NCBI GenBank assembly: GCA_017474925.1
Contig: JAFVGN010000033.1
Location: 1-49,107 of the forward strand
DNA from: Prevotella sp.
GTDB lineage: Bacteria; Bacteroidota; Bacteroidia; Bacteroidales; Bacteroidaceae
DNA length: 49,107 bases
Direction: 5' to 3'
Shown piece after piece: positions 1-7,239 of this stretch; positions within the stretch are counted from its first letter, which is position 1, and each line of letters starts with the position of its first letter. The translations under genes were made by a program, and so were the position numbers. The notes below the pieces were generated by a model that worked only from the letters and a program-made list of their open reading frames with translations, was not told where the DNA came from and searched no databases.

Positions 1-9
1 ATCATTTTA

Positions 10-420
10 TTATATCTTTTTAAGAGTCGGTTGAGCAAGAATCGGAAAAATCAAAAAATCGCTTATTCGCTTGATACTAAGCACTTTATTTGTCACTTCC
101 TTTCTTATCCTTTCCAACCAATTTTGGAGGACTAAGATATTTTTCACGTCCTGTTCCTCGTTGTTCATGGCGATGTAAACGCTTATGGCTCCGACAATTG
201 CAACGACACCTGCAATGGCATAGCAGAGCTTCACCACGATAGGTACATACTTGGCAATCTCCTCCGTCACTGTGGTAAGCGCGGTCGTTCCTGCCGAGTA
301 GTCGCCGGCTGCGTTCTGTGCCATTGCTGCGGTGGTGCCGACAAGCAACATCAGGGCGAGCGTTTTCATGCGCTGTGAAGAGAAGAATCCCTTCACCTTC
401 TTGTTAATCCTTTCAAACAT
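10..420 (-). CDS. DUF4134 (TraE-like) conjugation membrane protein, aberrant C-terminus
   Basis: 136 residues. The first about 95 resemble the small DUF4134/TraE-type inner-membrane proteins of Bacteroidales conjugative elements: an N-terminal hydrophobic segment ending AAMAQ (signal-like) and a second membrane segment around residues 62-85 (LCYAIAGVVAIVGAISVYIA). It parallels the neighbouring gene at 479-811 up to the motif NNEEQDVK. There the family normally continues into a third hydrophobic segment (GACLFLIGATIV in the neighbour), but here the reading frame runs into a charged, unrelated tail of about 45 residues ending in LKKI. This suggests a chimeric or truncated copy with a sequence junction near base 155. 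The Met chosen begins MFERINKK; a start at MKTLALM (residue 18) would give a more typical signal peptide. The family call is from remembered patterns. Confidence 0.6.
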   Translation of the reverse strand: MFERINKKVKGFFSSQRMKTLALMLLVGTTAAMAQNAAGDYSAGTTALTTVTEEIAKYVPIVVKLCYAIAGVVAIVGAISVYIAMNNEEQDVKNILVLQNWLERIRKEVTNKVLSIKRISDFLIFPILAQPTLKKI

Positions 421-478
421 TCTTTTTACCTTTTAATTTGTTACACTTTGAGTTATCTTATCTCGTATCACCTGTATC

Positions 479-811
479 TCAAATCTGATAACCGAAGAAA
501 GCGGGGAAGACGATGGTCGCTCCTATGAGGAACAGGCAGGCTCCCACCAGCATCATGATGTTCTTCTTCACTCCTTCTTCGCCCGTATTCATCTTTATAT
601 ATATCTGCAAGGCGCTGACTATGACCACGATGCCCGCCACTGCATAGCACAGATAAACGATATAGAGCATCATCGTCACGGCATAGTCATGGGCACTCGC
701 AAGTGCGTCCGCTCCCCAGCTGTAGTCCACGTTGCCACACTTAGCACTGGCCAGAGCTGGGGTTAAAGCGGCATATAATGATAGAAATGCACTTCTTGTT
801 TTTGACATCAT
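479..811 (-). CDS. DUF4134 (TraE-like) conjugation membrane protein
   Basis: 110 residues and apparently complete. It has an N-terminal signal-like segment (ending LASA), a short soluble stretch with DYSWGADAL, a membrane segment near residues 46-69 (YIVYLCYAVAGIVVIVSAL), the polar link KMNTGEEGVKK, and a last membrane segment (GACLFLIGATIVFPAFF). This is the layout of DUF4134 proteins, which in Bacteroidales conjugative transposons occupy the traE position and are thought to belong to the mating-pore inner-membrane complex. Its ATG overlaps the stop of the upstream gene by four bases, so the two are probably translationally coupled. Its exact role in transfer is not known from the sequence. 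Confidence 0.72.
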   Translation of the reverse strand: MMSKTRSAFLSLYAALTPALASAKCGNVDYSWGADALASAHDYAVTMMLYIVYLCYAVAGIVVIVSALQIYIKMNTGEEGVKKNIMMLVGACLFLIGATIVFPAFFGYQI

Positions 812-1260
812 ATCTCATTATTGAGTGATTCCACCTTGACCATGTCACGTCCATTGTGACGAAGACCGCGGGCGATGATGGTGTTGTTCAATTCTTCCGA
901 ATACATGGGGTCGGAATAGGTGGTATTCACTTCCTCCATCTTCTTCTCGATTGCGCTTTGTATCTTTTCAAGCACATGAGGCTTGCTCTCTTCCGCAGTG
1001 GCGGCTGCCTCCTCTGTAGGCTCTGCAAGCTGCTTCTCCTCGTAGGCTGTCTCATATTGGTTGTCGCCTACGCTGAAACCACCGTCGCTCTCGCTGACCG
1101 CTATCGACTCTTCCTCGTCGGTCATGTCACTGACATCAAACGACTCGCCCTGTGACTTCTCGTCCTTGGGCTTTCCGTACAGATCCTGCACGATGATGAC
1201 CGTATAGTAGATGACATAGATTATGGTCACGACAATGGCGAATATTACAAATGACTTCAT
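808..1260 (-). CDS. small single-pass membrane protein of the transfer region
   Basis: 150 residues. One N-terminal membrane anchor (residues about 4-26, FVIFAIVVTIIYVIYYTVIIV) is followed by a very acidic, low-complexity linker (residues 33-90, rich in Glu, Ser and Ala) and a C-terminal segment with a charged helix (HVLEKIQSAIEKKMEE). No catalytic motif is visible. It is first in a leftward operon with the two DUF4134 genes, overlapping the next by four bases, which places it in the tra region upstream of traE-like genes. I do not recognise a named family. By position it may be a TraD-position accessory protein. Confidence 0.55.
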   Translation of the reverse strand: MKSFVIFAIVVTIIYVIYYTVIIVQDLYGKPKDEKSQGESFDVSDMTDEEESIAVSESDGGFSVGDNQYETAYEEKQLAEPTEEAAATAEESKPHVLEKIQSAIEKKMEEVNTTYSDPMYSEELNNTIIARGLRHNGRDMVKVESLNNEI

Positions 1261-1419
1261 ATTTTCAAGTTTGATTTTACTATGGTTTGGCTTATTGCCG
1301 ATGCAAAGGAACTACCTTTTCTTCAATCTTAAACCGAAATGACTTTCCGCGGAGCCAAATCTTAACTCTAATTTTGATTACACTCGCAATCATACTCAAA
1401 AATCAAACTCGAAAGGCAC

Positions 1420-1449
1420 AAAAAAAGCCCTTCCGATAGGGAAGAGCTT
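1420..1449 (-). terminator. rho-independent terminator of the three-gene cargo operon
   Basis: On the minus strand an imperfect stem (AAGCTCTTCCC / GGAAGGGCTT, loop TATC) is followed by a run of T residues. It lies about 30 bases past the stop of the metallophosphoesterase and closes the 1482-3987 operon. The gap 1261-1481 otherwise holds only presumed upstream sequence for the transfer genes. Confidence 0.7.
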
Positions 1450-1481
1450 GTAAAGAGGGTGGATGAAAAAAATGTGGATGG

Positions 1482-2252
1482 CTATATGGTCAGGTACTTG
1501 CCATGGGAGAAGTCCTGATGTTCGTTAGAGAAAACATAGCCCAACTGGTTGGACAAGCATTGGGTGTTGCCTATCCTGGCATCGATGTTGGTGTGCGAAT
1601 GTCCGTATATCCAATAGTCTATGCCGCTATCGGTGATATAGTCCTCCAACTCTACGGTGAACGCCACGTTTGCCTTGCTGCCTTGAAACTTTGGGTGGAG
1701 CATACGGAACGATGGTACATGATGGGTGACAACAATCTTATGGGCTGCTTGCGAATATGCCACTGCATCCTTGATAAAGGTGAGGCAACGTTCATGCTCA
1801 GCATTGAATTGGGCATGGGTCATCAGCTCACCTTTATATAATATACGGCGGAAGTCGCTTATCACTTGCTCGGTGAAGTAAGCGTCCTCCAAAGGAATCC
1901 TCGACCAAAGGGTGGAGAGGATGATGTCGGTGTCGCCAATCCTCGCAATACCGTTGTAGTGGCTGAATACATTGGGACGTACCTCCAAGAGATAGCCGTC
2001 GGGCAGTGTCGCCACATCATAATATTTGTAGAACTCATGGTTGCCCATGCAGCAATGCACCTCCTTGTAGTTCTCCGATGCCCAGTCCCAAAAGGGATGC
2101 TTGGAGTAGTTGTCATCGCCGAGATAGCCGATGTCGCCGGCAAGCAGCAGTATGTCGCCCGTCACCTCCAAGGGGTGGGCTTTCAGATACCGCCAATTGT
2201 CGGCAAACTCCAGATGCAGGTCGGATGCGTATTGTATCTTCATATTGGTCAT
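1482..2252 (-). CDS. calcineurin-like metallophosphoesterase
   Basis: 256 residues. The metal-binding motifs of the calcineurin-like phosphoesterase fold occur in order: ASDLH (residues about 9-13), AGDIG (about 38-42), GNHEF (about 70-74), VTHH (about 174-177) and YGHSHTN (about 216-222). These residues bind two metal ions, so the enzyme should be an active phosphomonoesterase or phosphodiesterase; the substrate cannot be told from the sequence. Its ATG overlaps the stop of the nucleotidyltransferase-like gene by four bases, so the two are translationally coupled in one operon. M4 is an alternative start. The coupling hints that it acts on the same substrate as the nucleotidyltransferase (for example removing a nucleotidyl or phosphate group), which is inference. 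Confidence 0.85.
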   Translation of the reverse strand: MTNMKIQYASDLHLEFADNWRYLKAHPLEVTGDILLLAGDIGYLGDDNYSKHPFWDWASENYKEVHCCMGNHEFYKYYDVATLPDGYLLEVRPNVFSHYNGIARIGDTDIILSTLWSRIPLEDAYFTEQVISDFRRILYKGELMTHAQFNAEHERCLTFIKDAVAYSQAAHKIVVTHHVPSFRMLHPKFQGSKANVAFTVELEDYITDSGIDYWIYGHSHTNIDARIGNTQCLSNQLGYVFSNEHQDFSHGKYLTI

Positions 2253-3028
2253 GCTTCTATAAACAATTCATCCAGTTGATCTAACAGTCCGGTCACAAAT
2301 GCCTCGTCTTGACCGAGTGACTTTGACAATGGTTCTGCGAGAGTTGACCAGTCGGCTCTGATGGAGGCGACAAACTCCCTTATACATGCCACTATTGAAG
2401 CAGGAGCCTCAATGTTGTCCTCAGTCATTATGACCACATTTTTCAGGATGTCCGAACGGTGCTTCTTGATGTCTTTGGTGTTCACATGCTTGCCGTCCCG
2501 CTTGTCTGCCATGAGATTTAGGTAGGCTCTTGCCTTCAGTGCTATCAAGGCAGCGGAATTGGCATGGCGTATGCCATCAGTCAGTTGGCTGTGTGCGATA
2601 GTAAAGTGATAGTAATCATCGTCCATGATGATGGCACTAAGACTCGACACATCTTCATCGGTCGGGATAGGTTCTATGACAAATCCCTTTGGCTCTCCAA
2701 GCACGTCGGGGTGGCGTGACAGCAGTTCTATCATCTCGGGATAGCCGTCTTTACCATCAAGGAAACGATACATTTCATACCTTGGTGGCTCACCAGCCTC
2801 CTGTTTCCTCTTTTCAGGTCGATAGCCAGCCTCCCGCACAAACTGCCAGAAGCGATTGGCGAAAGCCTCGGTCATGTTCTCTACGATGACTATCATGTCG
2901 ATGTCGTGTGTGGCGCGTGGACGCACCACGGTATTGGTCATGGTGATGTCACAGGCTGCTCCGCCTATCACCACATAGTTTTCTGAGTATTCCGCAAATG
3001 CTTCACGGAACTTGACTAATCCTTCCAT
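2249..3028 (-). CDS. AbiEii-like nucleotidyltransferase (putative toxin)
   Basis: 259 residues. The N-terminal part has a nucleotidyltransferase signature: VIGGAACDI (residues about 20-28, the GG(x)A loop) followed by THDIDMIV (about 40-47, the D-x-D metal site). This pattern is typical of AbiEii/MNT-type minimal nucleotidyltransferases, and the helical C-terminal half fits that architecture. In AbiE-type systems the partner gene encodes a winged-helix antitoxin-like protein, and such a gene lies immediately upstream with a 13-base overlap. The product is therefore likely a toxin or defence effector that transfers nucleotides to RNA or protein. It could instead be a nucleotidyltransferase with an unrelated substrate. 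Confidence 0.65.
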   Translation of the reverse strand: MEGLVKFREAFAEYSENYVVIGGAACDITMTNTVVRPRATHDIDMIVIVENMTEAFANRFWQFVREAGYRPEKRKQEAGEPPRYEMYRFLDGKDGYPEMIELLSRHPDVLGEPKGFVIEPIPTDEDVSSLSAIIMDDDYYHFTIAHSQLTDGIRHANSAALIALKARAYLNLMADKRDGKHVNTKDIKKHRSDILKNVVIMTEDNIEAPASIVACIREFVASIRADWSTLAEPLSKSLGQDEAFVTGLLDQLDELFIEA

Positions 3029-3987
3029 TTCTGTTCACTGATTATTCGTTCTACTTCTTTTTCTACTCTCGGATCATCATCATCTCTCAACGAAAGGACA
3101 AGGGAAAGGCGATCAACCCACTGGCTTTTGTCGCCCATTTTGCTGACAACAGGGTATTTCCATACCTCTATGATATAGTTGCCGTCATAGATGTTGGGAT
3201 TCTCCATGACATCAGCCGACTTGACGGCACGATATTCCTTGCTTGTCATCATTATCATCTCTTCCCGGTCACGATTAAGCATGGAATAATGTGCCAGGGC
3301 ATTGATGCCGCATACGGGGTATTCCGCATCCAAGCGTATGTCATCGCAAAAGATGCGGTTCTCCACAGGTGACAGCAAGACGTTCTGAGCCTTGTCCCAC
3401 AGTTCCTTGCCCTTCAACTCGAAGTGTACCACCTTGCTGCGCTGTCCGTTCTGAATCTTTTGACACAGTCCTACATCTTCAAGACAGGTGACACCCAACG
3501 TGACGCTTTCGTAAGAATATGGAAGCAACGGTGCAATATCCCTTGGCGACATTCCTTCAATACTGCCCACCTGTAGGTGATAGAGTAGTATGTATTGCGC
3601 CACAGGGGTCAATACTTCGGCAATCTTCCTGTTGCTTGTCTTCTCCAATGCTATGATGCCTGGCAGATGGGCATATTCCTCGGACATGACAAAGAAGACT
3701 CCTTTGTCTGCCAGTCTGTGTCGCTCGTAGGTGGGTCCGGGCGCAAGGATAAACACCGCAGGCAGTCCCAGGGCTTCGGTCAACCGCTTGCCCGTGATGG
3801 CGCAAGTCCGTGGAGAGGGATTGCCCTTCTTGGGCTCAACGAACAGCAGGGGCGTGCCTTGGTATGTGCCATCATAGAAACGGTATGAGAGTTTCTCGCC
3901 AACCGTGATGCCTTTCAGGCTTTCCTTGGCACGAGGTTCCACCTCAAAGCGTCTGCCCAATATCCTTATTTCTTTTTTCAATTCCAT
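3016..3987 (-). CDS. winged-helix protein, probable AbiEi-like partner of the nucleotidyltransferase
   Basis: 323 residues from the Met at 3987. The frame is open upstream to 4092, but a -7 promoter box at 4021-4028 lies inside that extension, so the inner start MELKKEIR is preferred. The central part (about residues 130-180) looks like a winged helix-turn-helix (AQYILLYHLQ, SPRDIAPLLPYSYESVTLGV, LEDVGLC). The C-terminal region carries CGINALAHYSML and ends in charged helices. The order DNA-binding protein then nucleotidyltransferase resembles AbiEi-AbiEii type IV toxin-antitoxin pairs, where the first protein binds its own promoter and offsets the toxin. I see no close match to a named family, so the antitoxin role rests on context and fold. 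Confidence 0.55.
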   Translation of the reverse strand: MELKKEIRILGRRFEVEPRAKESLKGITVGEKLSYRFYDGTYQGTPLLFVEPKKGNPSPRTCAITGKRLTEALGLPAVFILAPGPTYERHRLADKGVFFVMSEEYAHLPGIIALEKTSNRKIAEVLTPVAQYILLYHLQVGSIEGMSPRDIAPLLPYSYESVTLGVTCLEDVGLCQKIQNGQRSKVVHFELKGKELWDKAQNVLLSPVENRIFCDDIRLDAEYPVCGINALAHYSMLNRDREEMIMMTSKEYRAVKSADVMENPNIYDGNYIIEVWKYPVVSKMGDKSQWVDRLSLVLSLRDDDDPRVEKEVERIISEQKWKD

Positions 3988-4020
3988 TCTGCTACATTTT
4001 AATAATGTATTAAAACGATG

Positions 4021-4050
4021 CAAAAATAAGGATAATAATTGAGAATCAAG
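4021..4050 (-). promoter_or_regulatory. promoter of the 1482-3987 operon
   Basis: On the minus strand TATTTTTG (4021-4028) matches the Bacteroidetes -7 box TAnnTTTG, with a weak CTTG about 18 bases upstream (4047-4050). Transcription would begin near 4014, giving a leader of about 26 bases before the ATG at 3987. No palindromic operator was identified nearby. Confidence 0.55.
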
Positions 4051-4143
4051 CATGTTTGGGCGAAAAAGTGCAGATTTGATATGTAATTTCAATGCATTTG
4101 AGCCATTTTTGCATCAAATGATGGTGTTTTCGTCTTTATAATG

Positions 4144-5043
4144 TCATTCAGATGCCGTTCGTTTCTTCCTCATCAGATAGTCGTTGACATCCTTGTAGTC
4201 GGCATATCTGAAGGACTCGTCCGTCACCCTGTACTCGAATACATTGCTGATGCTCTCAACCGTCTTGCGTCCTGCCTGGTCGTTGTCGAGGAAGCAATGG
4301 ATGTGGGTGTAACGGTCAAGGTAATGCAATGCCTGTTTGAGGTTGGCGACTGAGTTCAGTATCATATAGTCGCAAGGGCTTTCAACGACAAACCATCGGT
4401 CTTGCTGTTTAACGAGGGTCATATAAGCAAGGAAGTCCATGAAGCCCTCAAAGACCAGACAACCGTTTTGCCACTCGTTGAACGTATGGGCAAGCAGGGT
4501 GATGTCCTTATGCCCGATGCAGCCCTTGAAATAGGGATTGCGCACCTCATGTCCTTCACTCAGATTGCCAAAGGCAATGCCATAGTAATGTTTTTGCTCA
4601 ACCTTGTAGTGTATCTCCCTGCAATACATCCTGCCAATGGTGATGTCTATCCGTCGGCTACTGAAATAGGACAGCAGAGAATGGTTGCTCAGTGGGAGCA
4701 GCTTCACATCGTTCATCTTGGTTGTCGTGTATTCCTTGGCTGCGATAGCGGTCTCGATTGCCTTATCCACAGTGGCAATACTCTTGGACGCAAGGTAGGC
4801 AAGGGCATCGGAAACGGATTGTTTGTTATACATACGCTTTACCAGCTCCACAAGGTCACCGCCCTCCTTAATGGCGTAGTCGTACCACAGGTTCTCCTTC
4901 TTGCTGACCTTGAACGATGCGGTCTTCTCGTCCCTGAAGGGTGACAGATACCAGTAGGCATTGCCCTTCTTCTTTTTCAGCGTTACATTCTCCTTGTCTA
5001 AGAAGTCTATAATGCTCAGTTTCTTCGATTGTTCAATATTCAT
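4144..5043 (-). CDS. Toprim-domain primase-like protein of a mobile element
   Basis: 299 residues. The N-terminal part (about 25-65) follows the DnaG-type zinc-domain pattern (YLSPFRDEKTASF, LWYDYAIKEGGDLVEL), but the metal-binding Cys/His residues are missing. The C-terminal half holds a Toprim domain: an acidic strand FEGFMDF (Glu, Asp; about residues 218-224) and the DND motif in CFLDNDQAGRKT (about 255-266). Proteins of this type sit beside a RepA-like ATPase in Bacteroidales integrative and mobilizable elements and are thought to help replicate the transferred strand. Here it is separated from that ATPase by about 200 bases of repeats. Loss of the zinc ligands is seen directly; whether it primes DNA is unknown. 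Confidence 0.78.
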   Translation of the reverse strand: MNIEQSKKLSIIDFLDKENVTLKKKKGNAYWYLSPFRDEKTASFKVSKKENLWYDYAIKEGGDLVELVKRMYNKQSVSDALAYLASKSIATVDKAIETAIAAKEYTTTKMNDVKLLPLSNHSLLSYFSSRRIDITIGRMYCREIHYKVEQKHYYGIAFGNLSEGHEVRNPYFKGCIGHKDITLLAHTFNEWQNGCLVFEGFMDFLAYMTLVKQQDRWFVVESPCDYMILNSVANLKQALHYLDRYTHIHCFLDNDQAGRKTVESISNVFEYRVTDESFRYADYKDVNDYLMRKKRTASE

Positions 5044-5057
5044 TGTACTTTCATTTG

Positions 5058-5240
5058 TTCGGTTTTACTTTGTCCATGGAAACAGTTTACTTTACCCTTT
5101 CTCCTATATAGGCACACCCGTAAACTAAACCATTTGCTAAACTACTTTTCCGCTTCCCAATTCAGCCTCCGATTTCGGTTTACTTTGGCCTTATTTCTTA
5201 TATATAGGTACGGACGTAAACTAAACTGGTTTCTGAACTG
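5058..5240. repeat. iteron-like direct repeats with internal inverted repeats
   Basis: Two related units of about 65 bases each carry GTTTACTTT, a variable T/C-rich stretch with TATATAGG, then GTAAACTAAAC followed by a CTAAACT/CTGAACT copy. Unit A runs about 5082-5147 (GTTTAC 5085, GTAAAC 5120) and unit B about 5175-5240 (GTTTAC 5178, GTAAAC 5216). GTTTAC and GTAAAC face each other as an inverted repeat around TATATA. A partial third copy (TTCGGTTTTACTTTG) lies at 5058-5072. The array fills the gap between the RepA-like ATPase and the Toprim gene, as expected for a replication origin or an operator. Confidence 0.7.
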
Positions 5241-5243
5241 TTT

Positions 5244-6356
5244 TTATTCCTCTTCATGGAACAGGTCAATCTCGGCAGGTGTATATCCGAAATAGTAATG
5301 ATTATCCCGCTTCACTATGAGCTTTTGCTCGTTAATCAGGTATTTCAGCATTTTGATGATGACGCTTCTGCCACGCTTAAAGCCAATGTCTGCATAGGCT
5401 TGCGTTAATTCCTCCACCATGCGATCGAATCCTTTGATAGGTTTCTCCTTGAATGCAGCCGTCAGCGCCTCGTTATGCTGTTCGGATGTCAAGTCTTGGT
5501 AAGTAAACCTTGACGGTTGCTTGTCACCTTCTTCCTTCTCCGGCGTGTGCTCGACAATCTCTGGCAACCCTTCCTCATTGACTGTAAAGGCAAACGGCTT
5601 GAACTCCTTCTCACGGATGTGCATCGCCTTCACCTCGCTGATGTCGGGATTGGTGGTGCTCTTGGTGATGACAAGCACCGTCTCTGCCTTGTTGTTCATC
5701 TCCGTACCGATATGCCCGCGCACGTTATTGTCGCCCTTGTTCTGATGCAATACGCAATGGATGTGCAGGTCATACTTTGATGACCATTCCATCATCTTGT
5801 TGATGACCTCGACCGATTCTCCCGCATTGTTGATGTCGAGAAGCAGGTCTCTGATTCCGTCGATGATGACCAGTCCATAGCTTTGGTCTTGGGCAAGCGC
5901 ATAGTCTATGACCTCTATCCTGACGGAGGGCGTGTACTCTCTCAGACAGATAAAGTCAAGGTTCTCGTTGTCGATGCTTGTAGGTAGACCAGCGAGCTTC
6001 AGGATGCGCTCCAGCACATTATGGCAGTGATAGCGGCTCTGCTCCGTATCTACATACAGTATCTTGCGTTTCCCCTCTGGCAGACTGGCGCGATAGTTCA
6101 GTACCTTGCCGTTGGCGAGGGAAGCGGCTACCAAGGCAGACACGTTGAAGGTCTTTTTCGCCTTTGCCTTACCAGTAGAAGCACTGAAGTTGCCCAATGT
6201 GGCTATGCTGGAATTATCAACCCATATAATCTGAGGAGGTGTTTTATAAGTATCTGTTGCCTTTATCAACGATTCGCTCAATATGCGATTGAGACGCTGT
6301 ACTCCTTCCTCTTTTGAGTTAGGCTGTACATGTTTGTTATTTTCTTCCATTTTCAT
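5244..6356 (-). CDS. RepA-like AAA family ATPase of a mobile element
   Basis: 370 residues. The central domain (about 45-250) resembles RepA/DnaB-type hexameric helicase ATPases: a P-loop-like segment STGKAKAKKTF (about 61-71), an acidic strand ILYVDTEQSR (about 99-108), a Walker B-type strand YGLVIIDGIRDLL (about 161-173) and HCVLHQNKG (about 201-209). The usual Ser/Thr after GK is Ala, a variant I associate with ATPases of Bacteroidales mobile elements. The C-terminal 80 residues look like a winged helix (AYADIGFKRGRSVIIKMLKYL). The start overlaps the upstream HTH gene by four bases. It probably binds and unwinds DNA at the element's origin, possibly at the repeats just downstream of its own stop. 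Confidence 0.75.
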   Translation of the reverse strand: MKMEENNKHVQPNSKEEGVQRLNRILSESLIKATDTYKTPPQIIWVDNSSIATLGNFSASTGKAKAKKTFNVSALVAASLANGKVLNYRASLPEGKRKILYVDTEQSRYHCHNVLERILKLAGLPTSIDNENLDFICLREYTPSVRIEVIDYALAQDQSYGLVIIDGIRDLLLDINNAGESVEVINKMMEWSSKYDLHIHCVLHQNKGDNNVRGHIGTEMNNKAETVLVITKSTTNPDISEVKAMHIREKEFKPFAFTVNEEGLPEIVEHTPEKEEGDKQPSRFTYQDLTSEQHNEALTAAFKEKPIKGFDRMVEELTQAYADIGFKRGRSVIIKMLKYLINEQKLIVKRDNHYYFGYTPAEIDLFHEEE

Positions 6357-6694
6357 TCTTTCGGATTATCAATTTCTATTTTCGTTACCATTCCAATGAC
6401 CTCTTGTTTGTTTTGGAGCAGCCACTTGTCGATTTCTTCTCTATTAAAATACAGCATTTTTCCCCTTGGCTTATAGTGTGGAACTTCTTTTGCGGCTGTA
6501 AGTTTGTATAGCAGGCTTTCAGAAACACCAATATACTTACATGCTTCGTCAAACCCCAAGACGGTTTTGGTCTGCTTGACCATCTTCTCCAATTCCTCGA
6601 TTCGCTCTATTAGTTTGTCAATAGGTCCCAAAGCCTCCAAACTGTCTTCTATTGCGACAATTCGCTCATAGAGTCTAAAATGTCTTTCATTCAT
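6353..6694 (-). CDS. excisionase-type helix-turn-helix protein
   Basis: 113 residues. The N-terminal half is a charged, probably coiled-coil helix (IDKLIERIEELEKMV). The C-terminal half has the MerR/excisionase-type HTH: VLGFDEACKYIGVSESLLYKL, then VPHYKPRGKMLYFNREEIDKWL. This pattern of an HTH followed by a basic wing is typical of the pairs of small regulators found between integrase and RepA in Bacteroidales integrative elements, where they govern excision and expression. It overlaps the RepA-like gene by four bases, so it is co-transcribed with it. Confidence 0.8.
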   Translation of the reverse strand: MNERHFRLYERIVAIEDSLEALGPIDKLIERIEELEKMVKQTKTVLGFDEACKYIGVSESLLYKLTAAKEVPHYKPRGKMLYFNREEIDKWLLQNKQEVIGMVTKIEIDNPKE

Positions 6695-6737
6695 GTGTCA
6701 CGTACCTTAATTAAATTGTTTACAGACAGTAGCACGG

Positions 6738-7106
6738 TTATATTAGCCGTCTATTCTTTCTTTGTGTAGATAGTACATATTCCTCTGCTTCTCTTTGAAT
6801 CTCGTTCTTCGATTTGCCCTTGGTTCCTTGAAGCCATTCATCTATCTCAGATTTGAGGAACATGATGCGTTTGCCTCTCTTGTGAAACGGTATTTCCCGA
6901 TTGCTTGTCCAGCAATATATGGTATGCTCTACCGGATGTGTTGGGAGATAAGCACATAATTCAGCAACCGTAAACCATGTTTCTTCTTTTTCTGATTGAA
7001 CAAGTTCATATATACCATCAATCTTGTCTTCTAATGATGACAGCTTTTTCAGTACCCCCGTTATAGCGTTGGGAATATCTTCAAATCTTATACTATTTTC
7101 TTCCAT
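6738..7106 (-). CDS. excisionase-type helix-turn-helix protein
   Basis: 122 residues with the same layout as the following gene: an N-terminal helical segment (ITGVLKKLSSLEDKIDGIYEL) and an excisionase-type HTH/wing (WFTVAELCAYLP, REIPFHKRGKRIMFLKSEIDEWL). It is the first gene of a leftward operon with the second HTH protein (43 bases downstream), the ATPase and the Toprim gene. A -7 box (TAACTTTG) lies about 28 bases upstream, and a perfect 11-bp inverted repeat sits just behind that promoter, a plausible site for autoregulation. Confidence 0.78.
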   Translation of the reverse strand: MEENSIRFEDIPNAITGVLKKLSSLEDKIDGIYELVQSEKEETWFTVAELCAYLPTHPVEHTIYCWTSNREIPFHKRGKRIMFLKSEIDEWLQGTKGKSKNEIQREAEEYVLSTQRKNRRLI

Positions 7107-7133
7107 GCTAATTATTTTTTATGATTTTTGATG

Positions 7134-7141
7134 CAAAGTTA
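7134..7141 (-). promoter_or_regulatory. -7 promoter box of the HTH-HTH-RepA-Toprim operon
   Basis: Minus-strand TAACTTTG matches TAnnTTTG. No convincing -33 TTTG is present at the usual distance, which may mean an activator is needed. Confidence 0.5.
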
Positions 7142-7170
7142 TGGGGAGACTGTCACTAAATAGAAAAAGT

Positions 7171-7209
7171 AACGTGATAGTAAGGCAGTATCAACCAAAC
7201 TATCACGTT
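7171..7209. promoter_or_regulatory. 11-bp perfect inverted repeat upstream of the HTH operon
   Basis: AACGTGATAGT (7171-7181) and ACTATCACGTT (7199-7209) are exact inverted copies separated by 17 bases, with partly matching A/T-rich flanks (AAAAAGT / TTTTTACTTT). The site is about 30 bases behind the -7 box of the HTH operon and about 30 bases past the stop of the upstream gene. It could be an operator, or a terminator for the 7240-7968 gene, as the flank on the exit side is fairly T-rich. Confidence 0.6.
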
Positions 7210-7239
7210 TTTACTTTCATTTAGCAGAATTATTGTGAT

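Noticed and set aside
4402-4944. A 180-codon plus-strand frame opposite the Toprim gene.
   Set aside because: The minus-strand frame has clear Toprim motifs; the plus-strand one has none.
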